Assembly (NCBI GenBank): GCA_949298985.1 | Contig: CASFYV010000009.1 | Location: 1-38,571 of the forward strand | From: an uncultured bacterium | Lineage (GTDB): Bacteria > Cyanobacteriota > Vampirovibrionia > Gastranaerophilales > Gastranaerophilaceae | Direction: 5' to 3' | Length of the DNA stretch: 38,571 bases | Shown: in pieces, positions 1 to 8,641 of the stretch | Position numbering within the stretch: the stretch's first letter is position 1 | Layout: each line of letters starts with the position of its first letter | Position numbers and translations under genes: made by a program | The notes under the pieces: model-generated | Seen by the model: only the letters and a program-made list of their open reading frames with translations | Database searches by the model: none | What the model was told of the DNA's origin: nothing

Positions 1-92
1 CGCTCTATCGCTTGATTTAATGATGAGGTTGAACTTTTTAATGAAGACTGTGCTATAAAACTTGAAAGATTTGTATTAATTGTTAATGACAC
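1..92 (-). CDS. fliC: Flagellin, N-terminal end (partial, runs off the left edge)
   Basis: This minus-strand reading frame begins with GTG at 90-92 and stays open to the window edge, giving about 30 residues. The translation starts MSLTINTNLSSFIAQSSL and continues with a segment ending LNQAIER. This is the conserved N-terminal D0 helix of bacterial flagellins (family pattern INTN..SL.AQ..L......L..AIERLSSG). Flagellin is the filament subunit, exported through the flagellar type III apparatus and lacking a cleaved signal peptide. A Shine-Dalgarno sequence GAGGTG lies 5 nt before the GTG, which supports this start. Only the first ~30 residues are visible, so another axial protein (FlgL type) cannot be excluded, but the match to flagellin proper is better. 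No ORF of usual length is visible because the gene is cut. Confidence 0.8.
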   Translation of the reverse strand, partial: MSLTINTNLSSFIAQSSLKSSTSSLNQAIE

Positions 93-126
93 AAAAACAC
101 CTCACTTTCTTTTTCCAAAAAGTGAG
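93..126 (-). promoter_or_regulatory. Flagellin leader with hairpin overlapping the ribosome binding site
   Basis: On the minus strand, arms at 119-126 (CTCACTTT) and 101-108 (AAAGTGAG) can form an 8-bp stem with a 10-nt loop. The 3' arm contains the GAG of the Shine-Dalgarno GAGGTG that serves the GTG start at 90-92. Folding would therefore partly hide the ribosome binding site. Read on the plus strand the same hairpin is followed by a short T run, so it could instead act as a weak plus-strand terminator. The pairing is seen in the sequence; the regulatory role is inferred. Confidence 0.4.
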
Positions 127-455
127 ATTTTTGAATAGAAAAATCCGTCAAAAGGCTTACAAATAGAGCATTACCCCCCCCTGAAGAACTAAAACCTCTA
201 CAGAACAAGCGTTTGAGATACTTTCTATTTCTAAACCAACAATAATTCCATTCATTTGAGCATCATATCCCTAGGGTTGTACACATATCTATATTCCCAG
301 TATAACGCGTATATATCCGTTATGCAATTGTTTATTACATTTTCGTTACAATTGGATATTATAACCACTTGAGTATTAATAACTCCCCAGTTTGATAATT
401 CTTTTTATAACTTAATTGAAATAATATAAATAAGTCAGTTATAAAAGGAGGATTC
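127..455. other. Divergent intergenic spacer between flagellin and radical SAM gene
   Basis: This spacer of about 330 nt has no convincing gene. It contains an 8-nt C tract (174-181, G on the minus strand) and an imperfectly spaced inverted repeat ATAACG (302-307) / CGTTAT (318-323) with a 10-nt centre, which could be an operator. No clear sigma-28, sigma-54 or sigma-70 promoter for the flagellin gene was found on the minus strand. A strong ribosome binding site (AAGGAGG) ends the spacer just before the ATG at 456. Confidence 0.5.
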
Positions 456-1286
456 ATGAGTAGTAACATATTTGCCGCACCTGTTTATAAATTAGAAGAA
501 CTCAATAATTTATTTATAGAATTAACCGCACAAAATTGTAATCAAAGATGTAAAGAATGTTATATAAAATTCCCTTTAAATAAAAGTGTAAAAGATTTTA
601 TTTCTATGGATAAAATAAAAGAAGCCTTAAATGACACAGTAAAAGAAAATCTTTATTGTATTTATTTAACAGGAGGAGAACCTATGACTCATCCTGATTT
701 TAATACTATTTTAAGATTGACTTTAAAAAGATGTAATGTTTGCATATGTACAAACGGTAGTTTTTTAAATGAGAAAAAAATTCGTTTCTTAAAAAGAGTT
801 GAAGAAGAGGGGGAAAATCAAATATTTTTTAAACTTTCACTTACTCATTTTGATGAACATGAAAATGATAAATCAAAGTATAGAGGGAATTTTAGACAAA
901 CCATTTTTGCTTTAAAAACTTTATGTAATTATAATTTTAATTCAGTCTTAAATATACAAAATTCTTATAATTTAGAAAAGGCTGAAATAATAAATAATTT
1001 TTCACAAATATTTAAAGATCAAAATATAACTCAAACAGATTTACAAATAACAGAATGCTATCCAAACTTTGATGAAGAAAATTTATCAAAACCATCAGCA
1101 AAAACTGATTGTATGAGAGGAAGAATTGTTTGTAACAATGGGATTTACGCGTGCCCATTTTTAGCAAATGACTACAGAGGCAGAGTCGGCAGCACGCTGA
1201 AAGATTACTCAAAAATAATTACGGCAGAAACTGATTTTTGTGCAACATGTTCCAAGAATAATAATTATATTTTTACAATTAGCTGA
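456..1286 (+). CDS. Radical SAM protein with C-terminal cysteine cluster
   Basis: A 276-residue protein with the radical SAM signature CNQRCKEC (C28, C32, C35), which binds the [4Fe-4S] cluster that cleaves S-adenosylmethionine. It is followed by the GGEP motif (73-76) typical of the SAM-binding beta-strand. Five further cysteines near the C-terminus (C219, C226, C233, C262, C265) in a CX6CX6C...CX2C arrangement suggest an auxiliary Fe-S cluster of the SPASM/twitch type, as in peptide-modifying and anaerobic-maturase enzymes. The start has an ideal Shine-Dalgarno (AAGGAGG, 6 nt before ATG). No candidate precursor peptide, transporter or partner enzyme is adjacent; the gene stands alone between flagellin (divergent) and the branching enzyme. 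Substrate is unknown. The family call is firm, the SPASM assignment is inferred from cysteine spacing. Confidence 0.85.
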   Translation: MSSNIFAAPVYKLEELNNLFIELTAQNCNQRCKECYIKFPLNKSVKDFISMDKIKEALNDTVKENLYCIYLTGGEPMTHPDFNTILRLTLKRCNVCICTNGSFLNEKKIRFLKRVEEEGENQIFFKLSLTHFDEHENDKSKYRGNFRQTIFALKTLCNYNFNSVLNIQNSYNLEKAEIINNFSQIFKDQNITQTDLQITECYPNFDEENLSKPSAKTDCMRGRIVCNNGIYACPFLANDYRGRVGSTLKDYSKIITAETDFCATCSKNNNYIFTIS

Positions 1287-1290
1287 ATTA

Positions 1291-1309
1291 TTATATAAGG
1301 CTTATATAA
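1291..1309. repeat. Inverted repeat after the radical SAM gene
   Basis: TTATATAAG at 1291-1299 and CTTATATAA at 1301-1309 form a near-perfect palindrome around one base. There is no immediate T run, so it is a poor intrinsic terminator; a protein-binding site or weak 3' stabilising hairpin is equally possible. Confidence 0.35.
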
Positions 1310-1393
1310 CAGGCTATCAAAGGTTTTTAGGGTTGAAATATAGTTAACATTTGTAACATTATTCGGTTGTATTAATACTAAAGAGTTATCTTT

Positions 1394-1421
1394 TTGATAA
1401 AATTATGTTATAAATAATAAT
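1394..1421 (+). promoter_or_regulatory. Putative sigma-70-type promoter of the branching enzyme gene
   Basis: TTGATA at 1394-1399 and AATAAT at 1416-1421 are separated by 16 nt, close to the housekeeping consensus, and lie about 45 nt before the ATG at 1466. The gene also has a strong Shine-Dalgarno (GGAGG). AT-rich background makes chance matches common. Confidence 0.4.
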
Positions 1422-1465
1422 GTAAAAATATATATTCAAAAAAGAGAGATGAACGGAGGTTAAAT

Positions 1466-3184
1466 ATGTCAGTAGGACAATTCGTATTTATGTTACACAG
1501 TCACCTACCATATTATAGAAAAGCAGGTATGTGGCCATTCGGAGAAGAAAATCTTTACGAATGTATGGCAGAGACTTATGTACCTCTATTAAATGCTATA
1601 TCAGAATTATACGAAGAAGGTATCAAAGCAAAATTAACAGTTGGGATTACTCCAATACTTGCAGAACAGTTAAATGATGAACATTTACAAAATGGTTTTG
1701 TAGAGTATATAGATTCAAGAATTAAAGCTGTATCAAAAGATTTGGAAAGATATCCTGACCCAAAAGTCGCTCATTCTCAACATTTAAAATATTTAGCTAA
1801 ATACTATTTTGACTTATGGAATAAATTAAGAGATGATTTCGTAAATAAATACGAAAAAAATCTAATTAAATATTTTAAAAAATTTCAAGATTTAGGTTGT
1901 ATTGAGATAACAACTTCAGGGGCTACTCATGGATTTTCTCCATTGTTAGCAACTGATAGTAACCTAAATGCACAATTTAAAGTAGGACAAGATACAACAA
2001 AACGTTTATTTGGTAAAAAAGCAATGGGAGCTTGGCTTCCTGAATGTGCTTATCGCCAAGGATATGAATATGTTGGTAAAGATGGTAAAAAACATTGGCG
2101 TCCTGCTATAGAAGTTACTTTACAAAATAATGATATACATTATTTCTTCACAGAATCACATGTAATTGAGGGTGGTAATTCTATCGGAAATCGTCGTGTA
2201 ATTGGCATGTACGGTAACATTGAATACATTCCATTGCCGGATAGACCTGCAACAGGTTATGATACATATTCTGCATACTGGTTACCTGATGCACAAGTTG
2301 CTGTTATGGGAAGAAATGATAGAGCAGGTTATCAAGTTTGGTCTGCTGCTGATGGATATCCTGGAGATGGATGTTTTAGAGAATTCCATAAAAAAGATGA
2401 TAAATCAGGCATGCATTATTGGAGAATAACATCTCCTACTACAGATTTAGGGGATAAAATGCTATATGATCCGGTTCTTGCTATGAATAAAATTAATGAA
2501 AATTCTGATCATTATACTACATTAATTTATCATTTATTAAATGATTATAAACTTGCTAAAAATAAAGAAGGTTTAGTAATGGTATCTTTTGATACAGAAT
2601 TATTTGGTCACTGGTGGTTTGAAGGTGTTGAATTTATTAAACAAGTTATCAAAAAATTCAATGATTATTTACCAGAAGTTGAAAGATTAACTGCAGGGGA
2701 ATATGTAACAAAATATCCACCAAAAGAAGCAATTCAAATACCTGAATCTTCCTGGGGTCAAGGCGGACATTTCTATGTGTGGATGAATCACTTAACAGAA
2801 TGGATGTGGCCAATAATTCACTCTTGTGAAAAACGTATTAATGCGATAGTTGATGCACATTCTGAAATTCCTGAAGATAAGCTTTTATTAAGAGCATTAA
2901 ATCAGCTTGCAAGAGAAAACTTATTATTACAAAGTTCAGATTGGCCGTTCTTGATTACAACATGGCAAGCGAAAGACTATGCTACAGATAGATTTAATGA
3001 ACATGTTGACAGATTTAGCTTGATTGCAGACATGATAGAAAATGGTTCGATTGATGAAGCTAAATTGAGTGAAATCGAAAGTATAGATAATTGTTTCCCT
3101 GAAATTGATTATAGAGTATATCAATCAATTTCAGAAGGAGTTATTCCTCAACAAGAAAAGAAATTAGCTCCTTTATATAAATAA
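1466..3184 (+). CDS. 1,4-alpha-glucan branching enzyme, GH57 family
   Basis: A 572-residue glycoside hydrolase family 57 protein. GH57 branching enzymes cut an alpha-1,4 glucan and transfer it to form alpha-1,6 branches in glycogen. The N-terminal motif HSHLPYY (11-17) is the GH57 first conserved region. WLPECAY around E193 carries the expected catalytic nucleophile, and SFDTELFGHWWFEG around D376 carries the expected acid/base aspartate. The C-terminal part contains the WGQGGHFYVW segment and the QSSDWPFL helical region typical of the branching-enzyme subgroup rather than amylopullulanases. Length fits the subgroup (about 520-570 residues). Start is supported by CGGAGG 7 nt upstream. It is monocistronic: own putative promoter and an intrinsic terminator at 3213-3241. 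The family is sure; branching rather than other GH57 transferase specificity is likely. Confidence 0.88.
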   Translation: MSVGQFVFMLHSHLPYYRKAGMWPFGEENLYECMAETYVPLLNAISELYEEGIKAKLTVGITPILAEQLNDEHLQNGFVEYIDSRIKAVSKDLERYPDPKVAHSQHLKYLAKYYFDLWNKLRDDFVNKYEKNLIKYFKKFQDLGCIEITTSGATHGFSPLLATDSNLNAQFKVGQDTTKRLFGKKAMGAWLPECAYRQGYEYVGKDGKKHWRPAIEVTLQNNDIHYFFTESHVIEGGNSIGNRRVIGMYGNIEYIPLPDRPATGYDTYSAYWLPDAQVAVMGRNDRAGYQVWSAADGYPGDGCFREFHKKDDKSGMHYWRITSPTTDLGDKMLYDPVLAMNKINENSDHYTTLIYHLLNDYKLAKNKEGLVMVSFDTELFGHWWFEGVEFIKQVIKKFNDYLPEVERLTAGEYVTKYPPKEAIQIPESSWGQGGHFYVWMNHLTEWMWPIIHSCEKRINAIVDAHSEIPEDKLLLRALNQLARENLLLQSSDWPFLITTWQAKDYATDRFNEHVDRFSLIADMIENGSIDEAKLSEIESIDNCFPEIDYRVYQSISEGVIPQQEKKLAPLYK

Positions 3185-3212
3185 AAGATAAATTTTAAGA
3201 AGGTATAAAAAG

Positions 3213-3241
3213 GCAGCCATTGTAAACAGGCTGCTTTTTTG
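3213..3241 (+). terminator. Intrinsic terminator of the branching enzyme gene
   Basis: Stem GCAGCC (3213-3218) / GGCTGC (3229-3234) with a 10-nt loop followed by a run of T (3235-3241), 28 nt after the stop codon. Confidence 0.85.
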
Positions 3242-3259
3242 TTGAAATATTTAAACTAA

Positions 3260-3286
3260 AAAAGACTCTTTAAAAAAGAGTCTTTT
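3260..3286 (-). terminator. Intrinsic terminator of the tRNA-Arg gene
   Basis: Arms AAAAGACTCTTT (3260-3271) and AAAGAGTCTTTT (3275-3286) form a 12-bp stem. On the minus strand it starts about 8 nt after the tRNA 3' end and is followed by T residues. The symmetrical A/T flanks mean it could also back up the plus-strand terminator just before it. Confidence 0.75.
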
Positions 3287-3293
3287 AAAAAAA

Positions 3294-3367
<74 letters not shown>

Positions 3368-3527
3368 TTATCTTTTAGGTCAATTAAATAACCTACCTTT
3401 CAACTATATCAACAATATAAAAATTTTTCAACAACTTTTTTATGTGTAAATTTTCATTAACTTTTATTGTACTTAGTATTAATTTTATATAATATATAAT
3501 AAGACTGTCACTTTTTGAGGAGTAGGT

Positions 3528-3749
3528 ATGAGCGAGCAATATAGAAGAAATCCTTATATGGATTATAGAAATGTTGTACCTTTTATGGATCTATCAGGTT
3601 TTATTGTAAAGCAACCTTTAGCAATAGAAGAAAAACCTGCTATGCCTTTAAAAATACATCTTTTTAAAAAGCGTTTTTCTACTATGGTAAATTTTAGAAG
3701 ATTACAATATTGTAAGCGTTGTGAGGTATTTAGAAATGGAAGAATGTAA
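3528..3749 (+). CDS. Small basic protein of unknown function upstream of proA
   Basis: A 73-residue protein, basic toward the C-terminus, with a tyrosine/arginine-rich start and a CKRC motif near the end (two cysteines two residues apart). No known domain recognised. A Shine-Dalgarno (GAGGAG) lies 5 nt before the ATG, and a perfect -10 hexamer TATAAT occurs upstream at 3488-3493 (another at 3495-3500). The last 14 nt overlap the start of proA, whose own ribosome binding site (GAGGT) lies inside this gene, so the two are probably translationally coupled. A regulatory leader protein for proA is possible but unproven. It is likely a real gene because of the ribosome binding site, promoter and coupling. 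Confidence 0.6.
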   Translation: MSEQYRRNPYMDYRNVVPFMDLSGFIVKQPLAIEEKPAMPLKIHLFKKRFSTMVNFRRLQYCKRCEVFRNGRM

Positions 3750-4992
3750 TTTCTTGGAATTAGCTAGAAAAGCAAAGTTTGCGTCAAAAAAAGTTGCAAC
3801 TGTTTCAACAGAGATTAAGAATAAAGCTTTATTAAATATTGCAGAATCTTTAAGATTAAATACTGATAAAATTTTTGAAGCTAATAAAAGAGATTTGGAT
3901 GAAGCTAAAATACTTGTACAAAATAATGAATTAAGTCAAGCAACTTTTAATAGACTAAAGCTTGATGAAAATAAAATGCGTGATATGATACAAGGAATTA
4001 TTGATATTTCAAATTTAGAGGATCCTATTGGAAAAGTTTTATTAAAAAGAGAACTTGATAAAGGATTAATATTGTCAAAAATATCTTGTCCTATTGGTGT
4101 TTTAGGAATTATTTTCGAAGCAAGACCTGATGTAATTTCACAAATATCAGCTCTTGCAATTAAATCTTCTAATGCTGTAATTTTAAAGGGTGGGAAAGAA
4201 TCTATAAATACCAATAAAGCAATTATGTTAGCTATACAAGACGCTTTAGAAAAAACAGAAGGCTTTCCTGATAATGTATTAAATCAAGTTTTTTCAAGAG
4301 ATGATGTAAAAAATATGTTATCAATGGATAAATATATTGATTTAATTATTCCTCGTGGTGGTAATAGTCTTGTTAAATTTATTAAAGAGAATACAAAAAT
4401 ACCGGTTTTAGGGCATGCAGACGGTATTTGTCACATTTTTGTTGATGAGACAGCAGATTTAGAAAAAGCTAAAAAGATTATTATTGATGCTAAAACTCAA
4501 TATCCAAGTGCTTGTAATTCTGTTGAAACAGTTTTAATACATAAAAATTTTAAATATCCTTCTGAATTATTAAAAGCTTTAGAAGATGCTGATATTGAAT
4601 TAATATCAACTCCTGAAAGCTGGCATAAAGAATATTCTGATAAAATATTAGCTTATAAGTATGTAGATTCTCTGGATGAAGCTATTGAACATGTAAATGA
4701 ATATTCTTCAGGGCATACAGAATCTATAATTACTGAAAATAAAGAAAATGCTAAAGAGTTTATGAATTCAATAGATTCAGCTGGTGTTTATCATAATGTA
4801 TCTACTAGATTTGCTGATGGTTTTAGATATGGCTTTGGTGCGGAAGTTGGAATTTCTACCAATAAAACACATGCCAGAGGGCCTGTCGGTTTAGAAGGTC
4901 TTACAATTTATAAGTATAATCTTGAAGGTGATGGCGATATAGTTAAAGATTATGCAGAAGGTAAGAAAAAATTTAGTCATAAGGATTTATAA
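3736..4992 (+). CDS. proA: Gamma-glutamyl phosphate reductase (proline synthesis)
   Basis: A 418-residue member of the aldehyde dehydrogenase superfamily that reduces gamma-glutamyl phosphate to glutamate-5-semialdehyde with NADPH, the second step of proline synthesis. The catalytic cysteine is C260 in YPSACNSVETVL, a hallmark of ProA. The segments EARPDVISQI and AILKGGKESI (approximate readings of the cofactor region) and HADGICHIFVD also fit. Length equals the usual ~417 residues. A GTG at 3721 would add five residues, but GAGGT lies 8 nt before the ATG at 3736, so ATG is chosen. No proB lies nearby. The next gene (tyrA) starts 3 nt after the stop, so they share a transcript. Confidence 0.93.
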   Translation: MEECNFLELARKAKFASKKVATVSTEIKNKALLNIAESLRLNTDKIFEANKRDLDEAKILVQNNELSQATFNRLKLDENKMRDMIQGIIDISNLEDPIGKVLLKRELDKGLILSKISCPIGVLGIIFEARPDVISQISALAIKSSNAVILKGGKESINTNKAIMLAIQDALEKTEGFPDNVLNQVFSRDDVKNMLSMDKYIDLIIPRGGNSLVKFIKENTKIPVLGHADGICHIFVDETADLEKAKKIIIDAKTQYPSACNSVETVLIHKNFKYPSELLKALEDADIELISTPESWHKEYSDKILAYKYVDSLDEAIEHVNEYSSGHTESIITENKENAKEFMNSIDSAGVYHNVSTRFADGFRYGFGAEVGISTNKTHARGPVGLEGLTIYKYNLEGDGDIVKDYAEGKKKFSHKDL

Positions 4993-4995
4993 ATA

Positions 4996-5760
4996 ATGAA
5001 GATTGGTGTTTTGGGTTTAGGTTTAATTGGCGGTTCTATTTATAAAAAACTAAGAGAACTTAATTATGATTTGGTTGGAGTTTCAAGAACTGTAAATCAA
5101 GATGGAGTATATAGAGATTTATCAGCTTTAATTGATTGTAATATTGTTTTTGTTTGTACTCCTATGAATAAAACATTGGATATGTTAGATAAATTGAATG
5201 ACATTTTAAATAAGAATACAATCGTAACTGATGTGTGCAGTTTAAAAGAATTTGTTGCTCATAAAAATTATAAATTTAAGTTTATACCATCTCATCCTAT
5301 GGCTGGAACTGAAAAATCAGGTTGGGATAATTCTTTTTCCACTCTTTTTGAAGGTGCAAATTGGGCTGTTACTTTAAAAGAGGATACTAAATTAGAAGAT
5401 TTTGAGAAGTTAAAATCTGTAATTAATTCTCTTGGAGCTAAAACAGTCTTAACAACCCCAAAAGAACATGATAGAGCCGTTGCTTTAATTTCACATGCCC
5501 CGATGCTTGTGGCTCAAGCTTTATGTAAAAACATAGAAAATAATAAATTAGCTCAGGATTTAGCCTCTTCAGGTTTTAGAGATACCACAAGATTGGCTCT
5601 TTCTAATATAGAAATGGCTAATGATATGGTTAATATGAATTCTGATAATATAAAGAGTGTTATAAAACTACTTAATGAAAATTTAGATGAATTATTAGAT
5701 AGTGAGTATGCGAATAAAGCTCAAAGAATAAAAGAATTTAGAGAGTTATTGTACAGTTAG
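4996..5760 (+). CDS. tyrA: Prephenate dehydrogenase (tyrosine synthesis)
   Basis: A 254-residue protein with an N-terminal Rossmann motif GLGLIGGS (6-13) for NAD(P) and the family motif SHPMAGTEKSGW (around residues 99-110). It oxidatively decarboxylates prephenate (or arogenate) on the route to tyrosine. There is no chorismate mutase or ACT domain, so it is a compact TyrA. It follows proA by only 3 nt. The last 15 nt overlap the 3' end of the convergent M16 peptidase gene. The family is firm; the choice between prephenate and arogenate as substrate cannot be read from the sequence. Confidence 0.92.
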   Translation: MKIGVLGLGLIGGSIYKKLRELNYDLVGVSRTVNQDGVYRDLSALIDCNIVFVCTPMNKTLDMLDKLNDILNKNTIVTDVCSLKEFVAHKNYKFKFIPSHPMAGTEKSGWDNSFSTLFEGANWAVTLKEDTKLEDFEKLKSVINSLGAKTVLTTPKEHDRAVALISHAPMLVAQALCKNIENNKLAQDLASSGFRDTTRLALSNIEMANDMVNMNSDNIKSVIKLLNENLDELLDSEYANKAQRIKEFRELLYS

Positions 5761-8520
5761 ATTTTCTAAATATTCTTTATTAAATTCTAATGTATCTTTT
5801 GTTGCTGTTATGGCATAAATTGGCTTATTTTCAAAGACTTTTTCAGCAAAATTAATTACATCGTGTTTAGTTATTTTATCAATTTCTTTATAGAGCTTAT
5901 TGATATAATTAATTCCATAATCAGAATTTAAACCTTTGCCTATTGAATTTAATTTAGAATGCGTATACTCTTGATCTAATAAATCTGCTTTCAAAAGCAA
6001 TTTTGCATTATTTAAATCTAAATCTGTAAAATTACCTAATTTTAATTCGATAATTTGTCTATTAAATCCATCAATAGATTTTTGGACATTATCATATGAA
6101 ATCTCACCAATATTTTTGTTATCAGTCGTTGTTAATATATGGCAAGAAAGTTCGCCTCTATCATTTGATTTAGTGATAGAAGAATTCACAGAATATGCTA
6201 AATGTTCTTTTTCTCTTAAATTATTAAATAATCCTATACTTGAATTATTTAATATAGAATTAGTTATTTCAGCAAGTGCATTTTCTTGTAAAGAATTATC
6301 TGCTTTAAATTTAAAAACTTGAAGTATATCAGCTTGTGAATTATTGGTTTCTTTTTGTAAAACTTCAATTTTGTTATTTTTAGTATAAATACTTTGTTCA
6401 TTTTTTTTGTTAGGTAAAACTTTAGCAAATTTAGAAAGATTTTTTATTACTTCATTTTTTATTATAACTTCATTATTAAGAGGTAAATTAGCAGTTACAA
6501 TTCCTCTAGAGTTCTCTATAAAATAATTATGGCAATCTCTGATGTCTTCTAAATTAATATTATCTAAATTATCTAAAATTTCTTGTTCAGTATTTTCAAA
6601 TATATTTTTAGAGGCTTCATAATTAGAATATAATCTATAAGCAGAATCTTGGCGGTTGAGTATTCTGTCTTTTACTCGCTCTTTTGCAATATCTAAATTT
6701 TCTTGAGAGATGTTTGGACTATATAATAATTCTTTTAAACCTTTATAAATGAAATTTCTATTTTCAAAAGATGAATCTGCATTAATTGTTAACCCAGATC
6801 TTGATACTGAAACATTAATATTAAAATTATTTTTATCTTGAAATCTATTCCACGCATCTTCATTCAAATTTTTCAATCCCATTGAATAAATTTCATCAAG
6901 TAATTCAATAACACCTGCTTTTTTATTGTAGATATTATCTACCTTTAAATTTAAATTATATTGAAAATTTGAATTTTTGGTTTTATAAAAACCAATTTCA
7001 TAATTATTTTTTAATCGATATTGAGAAATATTTTGATTATTTAATGGTAATTTATCTTTTCCTTTAAAACTAATATTATCCTTCATAGGATGAATTAATG
7101 TTATAGCAGTTTTGTTTAAGTCAAAATAAGTTTTTAATGCATTATTAACATCCTCTTTAGCTATATTATTAATATAATCTTCATAATTAGTAAAATATTC
7201 TAAATTACCATCTAATATAGCTCTTCCTACACTATCATTAACATTAGCGGAGTTTTCTATATAATTAGCTCTACTCATTAAGAGTTTTTGTTTTAATGTT
7301 TTTAAGTCCTTGTCATTAATGTTATTTAAATTAGCTATAGATGTAAAAATTGTTCTTAAAACATTTTCACTGTTTTTGTCAGAAACATTCGAAGTTAAAC
7401 AAATTAATTGAGGGCTATTTGGATTAGTACTAATTTTTTCAGAAAAAACATAAGAATTGGTGTTATATTTTTTTAAATTAGCATTTAATCCTGATAAAGA
7501 AGAATTTAAATAAGTTCTGGCTAAATCAAAAGCTACATTTTCTTTTACATCATTATTTTTAGGTCCTGCAAAGCCTAAAACAATTTCTGTAGTACTAGCT
7601 TTATCAGAATAAAAATCTTTTCTTTCTGTTTTATTAATCGGCATTAATTTTTCTTCAAATTTTTTCCCTTGAGCAATTTTATTTGAATTAAAATTTTTAG
7701 TTATAATCTTTATAACTTCATTTGGATTAACATCTCCAGTTATAACAAGATTCATATTGTCAGGAGTGTAATATTTATTATAGTAATCTTGTAAATCTTT
7801 TTGAGTAAAGCTTTTTACATGCCTTACACTTCCTCCAACCATTTCATCTGCAGAATTTTTTATTCCAAATAAAGTTCTAACAGTTTGATCAAATGCAATT
7901 GTTTGAGGATCATCTAAAATCATGTTAATTTCAGAACAAACAGGCATCTTTTCTTTTTCTATCATATCTTTTGATAATTTTAAATCTTCTGTCATAGCAG
8001 CAATAATACGAATTTGCTTTTCTAAATCGTTATTATTTAGTTGTGGCGTAGAATTAACATAATCAGTTATTGCATAGTTTGTACTGGCATTTGTCCATCC
8101 ACCTAATTCATCTATTTTCTTAAAAGAATCCCCAACTTCTAATTTTAAATGCCCATTTTCTCCATTCGTGCCATTAAAAGCCATATGTTCTAAAAAATGA
8201 CTAATCCCCTTAATATTTTCGGTTTCATTCATAGAACCTACATTTACATAATTTTTAACAACAGCAGGAGAGCCTTCCATTGGTACAACAGTTACTCTGT
8301 ATCCATTAGCTAATTTATAACTATAAACTTCTAATCCATTATTTAATTTAGTCACTCCTAAATCAGAATATGACATCGGTTTTCTTATAAAAAAATCCGG
8401 TGTTACGTTCGATATTTGATTAATCTCTTTATCATTTTTAGGCATGCTAACTTTTGAATCAGAATTTTTAAAATTTGATTTAAAATAAACACTGCTTAAA
8501 CCATCAACTTTCATAACCAT
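5746..8520 (-). CDS. M16 family zinc peptidase (pitrilysin/insulinase type)
   Basis: A 924-residue two-half M16 peptidase. The inverted zinc motif HFLEH (H108, E111, H112) is present, with E197 in VCSEINM as the expected distal zinc ligand. The following region GGWTNASTNYAITDY is typical of active-half M16 proteins. The C-terminal half resembles the second, inactive domain (segment LREKEHLAYSVNSS). No signal peptide is evident, so it is probably cytoplasmic, degrading peptides. Start choice is uncertain: the only good Shine-Dalgarno (GGAGAG) lies about 19 nt before the ATG, while TATATATAAT abuts it, so translation could begin at the third codon (ATG) on a nearly leaderless transcript. It overlaps tyrA tail to tail by 15 nt. 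Confidence 0.9.
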   Translation of the reverse strand: MVMKVDGLSSVYFKSNFKNSDSKVSMPKNDKEINQISNVTPDFFIRKPMSYSDLGVTKLNNGLEVYSYKLANGYRVTVVPMEGSPAVVKNYVNVGSMNETENIKGISHFLEHMAFNGTNGENGHLKLEVGDSFKKIDELGGWTNASTNYAITDYVNSTPQLNNNDLEKQIRIIAAMTEDLKLSKDMIEKEKMPVCSEINMILDDPQTIAFDQTVRTLFGIKNSADEMVGGSVRHVKSFTQKDLQDYYNKYYTPDNMNLVITGDVNPNEVIKIITKNFNSNKIAQGKKFEEKLMPINKTERKDFYSDKASTTEIVLGFAGPKNNDVKENVAFDLARTYLNSSLSGLNANLKKYNTNSYVFSEKISTNPNSPQLICLTSNVSDKNSENVLRTIFTSIANLNNINDKDLKTLKQKLLMSRANYIENSANVNDSVGRAILDGNLEYFTNYEDYINNIAKEDVNNALKTYFDLNKTAITLIHPMKDNISFKGKDKLPLNNQNISQYRLKNNYEIGFYKTKNSNFQYNLNLKVDNIYNKKAGVIELLDEIYSMGLKNLNEDAWNRFQDKNNFNINVSVSRSGLTINADSSFENRNFIYKGLKELLYSPNISQENLDIAKERVKDRILNRQDSAYRLYSNYEASKNIFENTEQEILDNLDNINLEDIRDCHNYFIENSRGIVTANLPLNNEVIIKNEVIKNLSKFAKVLPNKKNEQSIYTKNNKIEVLQKETNNSQADILQVFKFKADNSLQENALAEITNSILNNSSIGLFNNLREKEHLAYSVNSSITKSNDRGELSCHILTTTDNKNIGEISYDNVQKSIDGFNRQIIELKLGNFTDLDLNNAKLLLKADLLDQEYTHSKLNSIGKGLNSDYGINYINKLYKEIDKITKHDVINFAEKVFENKPIYAITATKDTLEFNKEYLENLTVQ

Positions 8521-8565
8521 ATTATATATAAAACAAAAACTCTCCTAAAATTGCTATTTTATTAA

Positions 8566-8596
8566 GAAAAATGACGGCACCTTGGCCGTCATTTTC
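8566..8596 (-). terminator. Intrinsic terminator of speD
   Basis: A perfect 11-bp stem, AAAATGACGGC (8568-8578) / GCCGTCATTTT (8585-8595), with a 6-nt loop. It lies 46 nt after the speD stop on the minus strand and ends in a T run there. Confidence 0.88.
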
Positions 8597-8641
8597 TAAA
8601 TTCGAATTTTGAATAAATTTTATTTATTCTTTTATTTATCC

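Noticed and set aside
157..270. A minus-strand frame giving GYDAQMNGIIVGLEIESIS, faintly like the C-terminus of DUF2283 proteins, as a gene remnant.
   Set aside because: Only ~35 codons are open, stops lie immediately upstream, there is no start or ribosome binding site, and the resemblance is to a short generic pattern.
1291..1309. Rho-independent terminator for the radical SAM gene.
   Set aside because: The palindrome is pure A/T apart from its centre and has no adjacent T run, so it is listed only as an inverted repeat.
2202..2429. A 75-codon frame inside the branching enzyme gene.
   Set aside because: Out-of-frame shadow of a conserved enzyme; no initiation signal.
3721..3735. GTG at 3721 as the proA start (five extra residues).
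   Set aside because: GAGGT would overlap that codon; it is ideally placed (8 nt) for the ATG at 3736.
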